Source: Amycolatopsis sp. CA-128772 | Lineage (GTDB): Bacteria > Actinomycetota > Actinomycetes > Mycobacteriales > Pseudonocardiaceae | Length of the DNA: 64,000 nt | Direction of reading: 5' to 3' | Assembly (NCBI RefSeq): GCF_002904295.1 | Contig: NZ_PPHG01000080.1 | Location: 142,836-206,835 of the forward strand | Part shown: positions 33,051-40,511 of the stretch, one piece after another | How the letters are laid out: every line of letters begins with the position of its first letter | Position numbering within the stretch: position 1 is the stretch's first letter | Program-made: the position numbers and the translations under genes | Notes under the pieces: generated by a model | What the model saw: only the letters and a program-made list of their open reading frames with translations | What the model was told of the DNA's origin: nothing | Database searches by the model: none

Positions 33051-34556
33051 TCAGCCGCAGTGCTCGAACTCGCTGTCGTAGGCCTGGCCGCCGGCCGAGC
33101 CGCCCCACTTCACGCACTTGTCCGCCGCCGCGGCCTCGACCGGGCCGGCGAAGTAGGAGAACGCCCCCGAGTCCGTCTGCCGTGCCGAGCCCTTGACCTC
33201 CAGGTAGGCCGAGGTCGCGGTGGCCGTCCCGGCGGACGCCTTCTTCATGGTGCTGACGCAGTTCCGGCCGTTGGCCGCGTTGTACGACAGGTACACCGTG
33301 CCGGCCGCGCCGCCGGTGCCCAGCGGCGCCGAGTCGATCACGCCGTAGCCGCCACCGCAGGCGGGCGCGCCGAGCGCCGTCTCGCTGACCGAGGCGAAGC
33401 GGATGGAATCGTTCGCGTGGAACTCCGGGCCCGCTTCGAACAGCACACCGACCGACGCCTGGGAAAGCTGGACCAGGTCGGAGTACGCCGCGTCCTGGCC
33501 CCACACGAGCAGGCTGCCGGCGGTGCCGGTCCAGTTGGCGCCCTCGTCGAAGGACGAGTGGATCCGCAGTTCCTTGCGGCGGTCGCAGACCGACGGGGCC
33601 GCGAACACGATGCGGTCGTACCGGCCGCCGGCGTCGGTCGCGCTCATCCGCGCCGTCGAGCCCTCGACGACCGGGGTGACGAGATCGGTGGCGAAGGCGA
33701 ACTTCGAGCTGAAGGTCGCGCCGCCGTCGGAGCTGATCGCGAAAGCGCGGTTGTGCGTCCCGTCGGACAAGCATTTGTCGTCACCGTTGGCATCGTTGCG
33801 CGCGGCCGCATAGACCCGGCCGTCCTGCAACTCGGTGACGCTGATCTCCTGCGGGTTCATCAGGTCCGATGTGGACGTGTCGGCCGCGCCGCGGTGCCAG
33901 GTGGCGCCCTTGTCGTCGCTGTAGACCAGCGCACCGGTGTTCTTGCCGCCGATCGTGTAGCTCATCCCGGCGACGAGCCGGCCGGCGTGCGCACCACGGG
34001 TCAGCACGATCCCGTGCGACGGACCGGTCGCGAGCCAGCCGGGCGCGCTCGCGAACCCGAGCTCCGTCGTCAGCACCTTCGGCGCGGCCCACGTCTTCCC
34101 GTTGTCCTCGCTGACGGACACGCGCGGGATCCGGCCGCAGGACGGGTTGGTGAAGCACTGCATCGTCGAGAGCAGCACGATCCGGTTGCTGCCGGGGATG
34201 ACGATCGGCGCCGGATTGCCCTTCACGTCACCGAAAGCTTCGATGACGGTGCTCAGCGCGCCCCACGTCTTGCCGCCGTCGGCCGAGCGCTTCAGCACCA
34301 GGTCGATCTTGCCGAGGTCGTTGCAGAAACTGGCGCCGCCGTTGCGGCCTTCGGCGAAGGCGAGCAGATCGCCGTTGTTCGCCTTGACGATCGTCGGGAT
34401 GCGGTAACAGTCGTGGCCTTCGGTGTTCTTGGCGAACACCAGGGTGCTGGCCACGTCGGCCTGGGCGGCCGCGGCGCCGATGGCGGCCGGGACGGCGACG
34501 GCGGCGCACCCCAGCAGCCCGGCGAGCAGGCCGCGGGCGAGTCGGGTGATCTTCAC
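33051..34556 (-). CDS. secreted exo-alpha-sialidase, GH33-like
   Basis: 501 residues with a signal peptide ending near AAAQADVAS. The YRIPT arginine motif begins the six-bladed propeller (GHDCYRIPTIVKANNGDLLA). Five Asp-box repeats follow: SADGGKTWGA, SEDNGKTWAA, SDDKGATWHR, SSDGGATFSS and SFDEGANWTG. Further catalytic features include the second-arginine region (CDRRKELRIHSSF) and GVLFEAGPEFHANDSIRFA. The enzyme should release terminal sialic acid outside the cell. The last 100 residues may include a small accessory segment with several cysteines. Upstream lie TTGTAC direct repeats. Confidence 0.93.
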   Translation of the reverse strand: MKITRLARGLLAGLLGCAAVAVPAAIGAAAAQADVASTLVFAKNTEGHDCYRIPTIVKANNGDLLAFAEGRNGGASFCNDLGKIDLVLKRSADGGKTWGALSTVIEAFGDVKGNPAPIVIPGSNRIVLLSTMQCFTNPSCGRIPRVSVSEDNGKTWAAPKVLTTELGFASAPGWLATGPSHGIVLTRGAHAGRLVAGMSYTIGGKNTGALVYSDDKGATWHRGAADTSTSDLMNPQEISVTELQDGRVYAAARNDANGDDKCLSDGTHNRAFAISSDGGATFSSKFAFATDLVTPVVEGSTARMSATDAGGRYDRIVFAAPSVCDRRKELRIHSSFDEGANWTGTAGSLLVWGQDAAYSDLVQLSQASVGVLFEAGPEFHANDSIRFASVSETALGAPACGGGYGVIDSAPLGTGGAAGTVYLSYNAANGRNCVSTMKKASAGTATATSAYLEVKGSARQTDSGAFSYFAGPVEAAAADKCVKWGGSAGGQAYDSEFEHCG

Positions 34557-34612
34557 GGTATGAACTCCCTACGGGTTCCTTCTACGTCTCGCCGGTAGCG
34601 TCGACGCGGCCC

Positions 34613-34651
34613 GTACAAGAGGTGTACAACTTCGCGTATAACGAACTATAC
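34613..34651 (-). promoter_or_regulatory. direct and inverted repeats upstream of the sialidase gene
   Basis: GTACAA occurs twice 11 bases apart (34613 and 34624), one helical turn, followed by GTATA-n6-TATAC (34636-34651). The block is AT-rich for this window and begins 57 bases from the sialidase start, consistent with a promoter bearing a regulator site of GntR or similar type. The regulator is unknown. Confidence 0.45.
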
Positions 34652-34669
34652 CTGTCGCGGAGGCGAATT

Positions 34670-35638
34670 TCAGGTGAACGCGGCCAGGGTGCCGAACCCG
34701 GTCGCCAGCACCAGGAGCGTGGCCAGGAGGCCCAGGAGCAGGGCCCGCCCGCCGCCGCGCAGCAACGCGCCGAGCCGGACGGCGCAGCCCAGGCCGAACA
34801 GTGCCCCCGCGAGCAGGAGGGTCGACACGGTTTTGGCGCCGTCGAGCACGAACGCCGGGACGAGCCCGGTGCTGCGGACGGCGACCATCGCGAGGAAGCC
34901 GAGCACGAACAGCGGCACGAGCGGGGCGTGCCCGCCGCGGCGGGTGCGTTCGGTGGCGCCGACGAGGGCGACCACCGGGGCGAGCAGGACGACCCGGCTG
35001 AGCTTGACCACGACGGCGATCCCGACCGCGGCCGCCCCCGCCGGCCCGGCCGCCGCGACGACCTGGGCGACCTCGTGCACCGAGATCCCCGCCCAGCTGC
35101 CGGTCTGCGTCGCGTCGAGACCGAAGGCGCGGGCGAGCAGGGGGAGGACGGCCAGGGTGAGGCTGCCGTAGCAGGTGACGAGGGCGACGGCGGTGGCGAC
35201 GTCTTCGTCGTCGCGCTCGACCACGCCCTCCACGGCGGCGATCGCGGAGGCGCCGCAGATCGAGAACCCGGTGGCGACCAGCAGGGCGAGGCTGCGCGGC
35301 ACCCGGACGAGCCGGGCGAGGCCGAGCGTGCCGAGGAAGGTGACCGCGACGGTCAGCACCACGGCGGCGAGCGTGCCGGGGCCCAGCGCGAGCACGGTGG
35401 GCACGGCGAGCTGCAGCCCGAGCAGGACGACGCCCGCGCGCAGCAGGCGTTTGGTCAGCCGGGCGACCGCCTGGCTGTGTTCCTCGTCGAGGACGGGCGT
35501 GCTGCCGAGGGCCACGCCGAGCACGACCGCGACGGTGAGGGCGCCGACGACCGGCCAGGCCGAGCTGACCGCGTACGCCGCGGCGACGCCGAGCCCGGTG
35601 ATCGCGAGGCCGGAGGTGTTCGCCGTCGTCAGTGCCAT
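34670..35638 (-). CDS. YeiH/UPF0324 family membrane protein
   Basis: 322 residues from an ATG after CTGGAGGT. Nine to ten hydrophobic helices. Signatures include VLLGLQLAVPTVLALG, LLVATGFSICGASAIAAVEGV, the TQTGSWAGISVHEVAQVVAAA segment and VVVKLSRVVLLAP, all typical of PF03601. Members are suggested sulfate or sulfite-related exporters. The divergent LysR gene mirrors the E. coli yeiE-yeiH arrangement, supporting a role in sulfur oxyanion handling. That transfer is inference. Confidence 0.88.
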   Translation of the reverse strand: MALTTANTSGLAITGLGVAAAYAVSSAWPVVGALTVAVVLGVALGSTPVLDEEHSQAVARLTKRLLRAGVVLLGLQLAVPTVLALGPGTLAAVVLTVAVTFLGTLGLARLVRVPRSLALLVATGFSICGASAIAAVEGVVERDDEDVATAVALVTCYGSLTLAVLPLLARAFGLDATQTGSWAGISVHEVAQVVAAAGPAGAAAVGIAVVVKLSRVVLLAPVVALVGATERTRRGGHAPLVPLFVLGFLAMVAVRSTGLVPAFVLDGAKTVSTLLLAGALFGLGCAVRLGALLRGGGRALLLGLLATLLVLATGFGTLAAFT

Positions 35639-35708
35639 ACCTCCAGCGTCGCCCGCCGCGGGCGGGCGCGGTAGCCGGTAGTGCGTGCCCAGGTCATAGA
35701 CTGAAGCT

Positions 35709-36611
35709 ATGACCGGCCCCGATCTGGACTCGTTGCGCCTGCTGGTGCTCGTCGACGACCTCGGCAGCATCGGCCAGGCCGCCGGCGCGCTCGGCATCGC
35801 CCAGCCGTCGGCGAGCAAACGTTTGTCCACTTTGGAGCGTCAGCTAGGACTGTCCCTGGTGGACCGGACGCGCCGCGGCTCGGCGCTGACCCCGGACGGC
35901 CGGGTGATCGCGGGCTGGGCCCACCGCGTGCTGGCCGAAGTGGACGGGCTGCGCACCGGCGCGGAAGCGCTGCGCACCCAGCGCGGCGCGCAGCTGCGGG
36001 TGGCGGCGAGCATGACGCTGGCCGAGCACTTCGTCCCCGCGTGGATCGGCGAGGTCAAGCGGACCGGGCCGGACACCTACGTCGGGCTCGAGGTGGTGAA
36101 CTCCGAGCAGGTGGCCGAGCTGGTCGCGCGCGGCCGTGTGGACCTGGGGTTCGTCGAATCGCCGGGGCCGTGGCCGGGCCTGGCGACGCGCCGGGTCGCG
36201 GCGGACCGGCTGGTGGTCGTGGTCCCGGCCGGGCACCCGTGGGCCCGGCGCCGCCGCCCGCTCACCGCCGCGGAACTGGCCGCGGCGCCGCTGGTGGTGC
36301 GGGAGCCGGGGTCGGGCACGCGGGAGACGGTGGAGGCGGCCCTGCGCCGGGCCGGGGCGGGGCCGGTGCGGCCGCTGCTGGAGCTGGGTTCGGCGTCGGC
36401 GGTGCGCAACGCGGTGATCGCGGGAGCCGGGCCGGCGGTGATCAGCGACCTCGACGTCGTCCGCGAAGTGGCCGGGCGGCGGCTGGTTCCGGTGCGGGTC
36501 GACGGCGTGGAGCTGGGCCGGGTGCTGCGGGCGGTGTGGCCGGCGGGCCGGCGCCTGACCGGCCCGGCGGCGGAGCTGCTGACGCTGGCGGTGAAGCCGG
36601 GCACGGCCTGA
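35709..36611 (+). CDS. LysR-family regulator, YeiE/CysB-like
   Basis: 300 residues, ATG start. The N-terminal helix-turn-helix is LVDDLGSIGQAAGALGIAQPSASKRLSTLERQLG in consecutive helices; the effector domain has LRVAASMTLAEHFVPAWIGE, VDLGFVESPGP and LVVREPGSGTRETVEAAL. The GSGTRE motif is that of the YeiE/CysL/CbbR-like group sensing sulfur or phosphorylated ligands. The gene is divergent from the yeiH-like gene with 70 bases between, the standard LysR-target layout. Confidence 0.92.
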   Translation: MTGPDLDSLRLLVLVDDLGSIGQAAGALGIAQPSASKRLSTLERQLGLSLVDRTRRGSALTPDGRVIAGWAHRVLAEVDGLRTGAEALRTQRGAQLRVAASMTLAEHFVPAWIGEVKRTGPDTYVGLEVVNSEQVAELVARGRVDLGFVESPGPWPGLATRRVAADRLVVVVPAGHPWARRRRPLTAAELAAAPLVVREPGSGTRETVEAALRRAGAGPVRPLLELGSASAVRNAVIAGAGPAVISDLDVVREVAGRRLVPVRVDGVELGRVLRAVWPAGRRLTGPAAELLTLAVKPGTA

Positions 36612-36620
36612 TCGCGGCCC

Positions 36621-37523
36621 TCAGGCCACCGGGGCCTTGAGACCCGCCGCCTCCGGGCCGGTCAGGTGCGCCTCCAGCGTCCGGCACACCGCCGCCAGCA
36701 GCCGGTTGCGGTCGTTCGCGCGGGTGGCCAGCACCACCTGGCACGGCTCGACATCCGTCAGCGGCACGATCTTCACGTCCGGGCGGAGGCGGCTGAACCG
36801 GACGCCGTCCGGGACGATCGCCACCAGCTGGCCCGCGGCGATCAGCTCGAACTTCTCTTCGTACTCCTGGATCAGCGGGCCGTCGGGCGCGCGGCTGCCG
36901 TCCGGGCGCGGGTCGATGCGCCAGAACGCGTTCCACTCCGGGTCGTCCAGGCGGGGGAGCGGCTCGTCGGCGATGTCCGCGAGGGTCACCGACTCACGGC
37001 CGGCCAGCCGGTGGTCGGCGGCCACGAGCAGCACCCGCTCTTCGTCGTAGAGCACCGTGACGCGCAGCTGGTCGGTCCGCAGCGGCAGCCGCGTCACCGC
37101 GACGTCCACCCGGTGCTCCAGCAGCGCCTCGCGGGTTTCGGTCCAGCCGAGGTGCCGGGTCAGCAGCTCGGCCTCGGGGTGGCGGCGGCGCAGTTCGCGC
37201 ACGGCCGGGGTGACGAACAGGTTGGTCCGGTAGCCGATGGTGATGCGGCTCGGCTTCGCCGCGGCGAGGGTGCTCGCCGCCGCCTGCTCGGCCGACCGCA
37301 GCAGCGCCTTGGCGCGGGGCAGGAAGACCTCGCCCGCGTCGGTCAGCCGCGTGCCCTGCGGGGTGCGGTCCGGCAGCCGCGCGCCGAGCTGGCCTTCGAG
37401 CCGGCGGATCTGGCGGCTCAGCGACGGCTGGGTCGTGTGCAGTGCCGCCGCGGCGCGCCCGAAGTGCCGGTGCTCGGCTACCGCCGTGAAGTACCGCACG
37501 AGACGCAGGTCCAGGTCCGCCAT
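36621..37523 (-). CDS. LysR-family regulator
   Basis: 300 residues, ATG start. The helix-turn-helix AVAEHRHFGRAAAALHTTQP with SLSRQIRRLEGQLGARL is standard. The effector domain includes ITIGYRTNLFVTPAVRELRR, VDVAVTRLPLR and AGQLVAIVPDGVRFSRL, resembling BenM/CatM-like regulators. It is divergent from an NAD-dependent epimerase/SDR gene, and a 7-5-7 inverted repeat just upstream of its start is a likely auto-regulatory site. Its stop is 9 bases from that of the convergent LysR gene. Confidence 0.92.
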   Translation of the reverse strand: MADLDLRLVRYFTAVAEHRHFGRAAAALHTTQPSLSRQIRRLEGQLGARLPDRTPQGTRLTDAGEVFLPRAKALLRSAEQAAASTLAAAKPSRITIGYRTNLFVTPAVRELRRRHPEAELLTRHLGWTETREALLEHRVDVAVTRLPLRTDQLRVTVLYDEERVLLVAADHRLAGRESVTLADIADEPLPRLDDPEWNAFWRIDPRPDGSRAPDGPLIQEYEEKFELIAAGQLVAIVPDGVRFSRLRPDVKIVPLTDVEPCQVVLATRANDRNRLLAAVCRTLEAHLTGPEAAGLKAPVA

Positions 37524-37524
37524 G

Positions 37525-37543
37525 ACCGCAGTCTACCTGCGGT
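37525..37543. promoter_or_regulatory. 7-5-7 inverted repeat, likely LysR binding site
   Basis: ACCGCAG-tctac-CTGCGGT is a perfect dyad beginning 2 bases upstream of the LysR ATG in the LysR/SDR divergent region. Size and position suit the recognition site of LysR regulators. Binding by the adjacent protein is inferred. Confidence 0.55.
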
Positions 37544-37645
37544 GATGCCCGAAGCGTATTGCGTGATGAAGATCAGGCTTTGGACGCCGGGGCCACGGCG
37601 GCCGAACGATGGGAGCACAGCCAACGAGTTTCGAGGAGCAGTAAA

Positions 37646-38530
37646 ATGCGCGTGTTCGTCACCGGTGCGACGGGGTTCGTCGGCAGCGCCGTCGTCCGGG
37701 AACTGCGGGACGCGGGCCACGAGGTCCTCGGCCTGGCCCGCTCGGAGGAGAAGGCCGCGGCGCTCGCGGCCACCGGCGCCGAGGTCCGGCTCGGCACCTT
37801 GACCGACCTGGACGGCCTCCGCGCGGCGGCCGCCGAGGCGGACGCCGTCGTCCACACCGCCTACGTCCACGACGACTTCGCCGACCTCACCGCGGCGGCC
37901 GAGACCGACCGAGCGGCGATCGGCGCGTTCGGCGAGGCGCTCGAGGGATCCGGGAAAGCCCTGGTCGTCACGGCGGCGACCGGCCCGGTCGCGCCGGGCC
38001 GGCTGGCCACCGAAGACGACGCGGCCGACCCGGCGTTCCCCCGGGCCGCCTCGGAGGCGGCGGCCTTGGCGCTGGCCGGGCGGGGAGTCCGCGCGTCGGT
38101 GCTGCGGCTCCCGCACTCGGTGCACGCCGAGGGCGAGCGCCACGGGTTCGTGCCGGCGTTGATCCGGCTGGCGCGCGAGACGGGTGTCTCGGGCTACCCG
38201 GGCGACGGCGCCGGCCGCTGGGCGGCGGTGCACCGGTCCGACGCGGCGCGGCTGTACCGGCTGGCCGCCGAGACGGCGCCGGCGGGCGTGCGGCTGCACG
38301 CGGTCGGCGACGAAGGCGTGCCGCTGAAGGTGCTCGCCGAAATCATCGGGCGGCACCTCGACGTGCCGGTGCGGGCCGTGTCCGACGTCCGGGCGCACTT
38401 CGGCTGGCTCGCGCACTTCGCCGGGCCGGACGCGCCGGCGTCGAGTGTCCTGACGCAGAAGCTGCTGGGCTGGGTGCCGGAGGGCCCGGGGCTGGTCGCC
38501 GACCTGGAGGCGGGGCACTACTTCGCCTGA
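37646..38530 (+). CDS. NAD(P)-dependent epimerase/SDR-family oxidoreductase
   Basis: 294 residues from an ATG after GAGGAGCAGTAAA. The extended-SDR dinucleotide loop GATGFVGSAVVREL is at about 7-20, with the acidic/basic second strand VLGLARSEEKAAAL favouring NADP. Further family segments are DAVVHTAYVHDD and LRLPHSVHAEGERHGFVPAL. The usual YxxxK is not clear; the region reads FPRAASEAAALALA with no tyrosine, so classical SDR catalysis may be altered. It is probably regulated by the divergent LysR. Confidence 0.86.
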   Translation: MRVFVTGATGFVGSAVVRELRDAGHEVLGLARSEEKAAALAATGAEVRLGTLTDLDGLRAAAAEADAVVHTAYVHDDFADLTAAAETDRAAIGAFGEALEGSGKALVVTAATGPVAPGRLATEDDAADPAFPRAASEAAALALAGRGVRASVLRLPHSVHAEGERHGFVPALIRLARETGVSGYPGDGAGRWAAVHRSDAARLYRLAAETAPAGVRLHAVGDEGVPLKVLAEIIGRHLDVPVRAVSDVRAHFGWLAHFAGPDAPASSVLTQKLLGWVPEGPGLVADLEAGHYFA

Positions 38531-38554
38531 TGCGCCTTGCCGACGATCGAGCGG

Positions 38555-38564
38555 CGATATATCG
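38555..38564. promoter_or_regulatory. palindrome at the PadR promoter
   Basis: CGATATATCG is a perfect 10-base palindrome 34 bases upstream of the PadR ATG. It probably overlaps the -10 region and would suit autorepression. The PadR link is inferred. Confidence 0.5.
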
Positions 38565-38597
38565 TGCGAATGTCGCCGATACGACTAGGAGGGCAGC

Positions 38598-39383
38598 ATG
38601 GAGATGAGCGCAGGGGCCGACCGGATCTTCGCCGGGTTCGGCGGGCACTTCGGGCACCACCACCACCACGGACGCCCGGAGCACCCGGTGCCGGAGCACG
38701 CGGTGCCGGGGCACGAGGACTGGCACGGCGGTCCGGAACTGGCGCGCGGCGGGCCGCCGGGCGGGTTCCCGCCCCCGCCACCGCATCCGCCGCAGCCACC
38801 GGGAATGCCGGGAATGCCGGGGTTCCCGGGCGGCCCGGGTTCGTTCGGCGGCCCCGGCGGCTGGTTCGGCGGCGCGGGACCGTTCCAGCGGGTCCGCGAC
38901 TTCCGCGGCGGCGGCCGCCCGCCGGCCCGCCCGGTGCGCCCGGCGGTGCTCGCGCTGCTGGCGGAGGAGCCCATGCACGGCTACCAGCTGATGCAGGAGA
39001 TCCGCCGCCGCACCCACGACCGCTGGCGGCCGAGCCCGGGCTCGGTGTACCCGATCCTGCAGCAGCTGGAGGACGAGGGCCTGGTCCACACGGCGGAGAC
39101 GGCGGGCCGCCGCGTCGCCGAGCTCACCGACGCGGGCCGCGAGCACGTGGCGGGCCGCGAGGCGGAGTTCGCGGCGCTGTGGGAGGAGCCGGAGGAGGAG
39201 CCGGGCGCGGACCGGTTCGCGGCCTTGTGGCACGCGCTGGGGGAGCTGTCGGGGGCGGCGGCGCAGGTGGGGTACAGCGGGACCGAAGCCCAGGTGGCGG
39301 AGGTGAAGAAGATCTTGGCGGACGCACGCCGCCGGGTGTATGCGGTTCTCGCTGACGCGGGGCTGGAGGACGAGGACGCTTGA
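38598..39383 (+). CDS. PadR-family regulator with His-rich and Pro/Gly-rich N-terminal arm
   Basis: 261 residues, ATG start after AGGAGGGCAGC. Residues 16-45 are histidine-rich (GHFGHHHHHGRPEH, then PEHAVPGHEDWHGG), followed by a Pro/Gly/Phe-rich linker to about residue 110. The winged helix then reads VRPAVLALLAEEPMHGYQLMQEI, SPGSVYPILQQLEDEGLV and AGRRVAELTDAGREHV, a standard PadR domain. PadR proteins are usually about 110-190 residues, so the arm is an addition. The histidine cluster may bind Ni, Zn or Cu and make the repressor metal-responsive. CGATATATCG upstream is a likely operator. Confidence 0.9.
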   Translation: MEMSAGADRIFAGFGGHFGHHHHHGRPEHPVPEHAVPGHEDWHGGPELARGGPPGGFPPPPPHPPQPPGMPGMPGFPGGPGSFGGPGGWFGGAGPFQRVRDFRGGGRPPARPVRPAVLALLAEEPMHGYQLMQEIRRRTHDRWRPSPGSVYPILQQLEDEGLVHTAETAGRRVAELTDAGREHVAGREAEFAALWEEPEEEPGADRFAALWHALGELSGAAAQVGYSGTEAQVAEVKKILADARRRVYAVLADAGLEDEDA

Positions 39384-39391
39384 GCGGCGCC

Positions 39392-39423
39392 GGGGCGGCC
39401 GGTGCCAGGGGGCCGGCCGCCCC
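39392..39423 (+). terminator. terminator hairpin after the PadR gene
   Basis: GGGGCGGCCGG (39392-39402) pairs perfectly with CCGGCCGCCCC (39413-39423) around a 10-base loop. It begins 9 bases after the PadR stop. Confidence 0.7.
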
Positions 39424-39478
39424 GCATTGTCCAGATCGTCCACATTGGACAGTGCGGCAAGCGGGTAGGCTGCACCCC

Positions 39479-40510
39479 ATGGAGGCCAAGGACTTCGCCG
39501 CCCACCTGACCGCGACCATGACCGGCAGCGCGCTCACCATGCTGATCGGCCTGGGGCACCGCACCGGTCTCCTGGAGGCGGCCGCCCTCGGCCCCGCCAC
39601 CAGCGCCGAACTTGCCGGACGCGCCGGGCTCCACGAACGCTACGTCCGCGAGTGGCTCGGCGCCATGGTGACCGGCGGGATCTTCACCTACGACGGCGGC
39701 CGTTACACCTTCCCCGCCGAGCACGCGCGCTGCTTGCTCGGCGAAACCTCGTCGAACCTGATGCCGTCGCTGCTGACGCTGTCCGCGTTCACCGGCATCC
39801 TCCCGGACCTCGAACGCGCCTTCGCCGAAGGGGGCGGCGTCCCGAGGTCGGCCTACGGGCCCCACCTCGAATCCCTCGGCGCGAAAACCGGCGACAGCTG
39901 GAAGCACGTCTACCGCGAACACCTGGTGGACGGCTTCTTCGGCGCGGTCCCCGGCCTCACGGACCGGCTCACGGCCGGCGCGCGCGTGCTCGACCTCGGC
40001 TGCGGGACCGGGCACGCGATCGCCGTGGCCGCGCGCGCGTTCCCCGCCTCGCGCTTCACCGGGCTGGACATCAACGCGGGCGTCGTCGAGCAGGCGCGGG
40101 AGCACGCCCTGCCGAACGCCGAGTTCGCCGTCGGGGACGCCGCCGAACTGACCGCCGACCCGCCCTACGACCTCATCACCGCGTTCGACGCCGTGCACGA
40201 CCAGGACCGGCCGGACGTCGTGCTGCGGCGGATCCGCGGCGCCCTCGCGCCGGACGGGCTCTTCTTCATGGTGGACACCGACTTCTCCGGTGATGTCGCG
40301 AAGAACGTCGGCAACCCCCTGGCCGCGCTCACCTACTCGATCAGCCTGATGTACTGCACGACGACGTCGCTGGCCGAGGGCGGGGCCGCGCTCGGGGCGG
40401 TGTGGGGCCGGGAAAAGGCGGTGGAAATGCTGGCGGACGCGGGGTTCCGGCACGTCGACGTGCTGGCGTCCCCGCGTCCGCAGAACTGCATCTACGTCTG
40501 CCGGCCGTGA
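39479..40510 (+). CDS. class I SAM-dependent methyltransferase with N-terminal winged-helix-like domain
   Basis: 343 residues from an ATG. The N-terminal region (TGLLEAAALGPATSAELAGRAGLHERYVREWLGAM in consecutive helices) is winged-helix-like, as in dimeric O-methyltransferases. Motif I is VLDLGCGTGHAIAVAARAFP, with FTGLDINAGVV, ITAFDAVHDQDRPDVVLRRI and LAPDGLFFMVD following. Related annotated proteins are often called trans-aconitate or UbiE-like methyltransferases; the substrate is unknown. A TGTCCA/TGGACA dyad at 39428-39451 lies upstream and may be an operator. Confidence 0.86.
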   Translation: MEAKDFAAHLTATMTGSALTMLIGLGHRTGLLEAAALGPATSAELAGRAGLHERYVREWLGAMVTGGIFTYDGGRYTFPAEHARCLLGETSSNLMPSLLTLSAFTGILPDLERAFAEGGGVPRSAYGPHLESLGAKTGDSWKHVYREHLVDGFFGAVPGLTDRLTAGARVLDLGCGTGHAIAVAARAFPASRFTGLDINAGVVEQAREHALPNAEFAVGDAAELTADPPYDLITAFDAVHDQDRPDVVLRRIRGALAPDGLFFMVDTDFSGDVAKNVGNPLAALTYSISLMYCTTTSLAEGGAALGAVWGREKAVEMLADAGFRHVDVLASPRPQNCIYVCRP

Positions 40511-40511
40511 C

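Noticed and set aside
27199..34556. A sialic acid release-and-uptake operon (SHS-type symporter plus sialidase)
   Set aside because: The genes are on opposite strands and separated by a two-component/STAND operon. No sialic acid catabolic genes are present, so a functional link is only speculative.
39428..39451. TGTCCA/TGGACA dyad upstream of the second methyltransferase as a firm operator
   Set aside because: The arms are only 6 bases with a 12-base spacer; it is mentioned with the gene but not called as a site.
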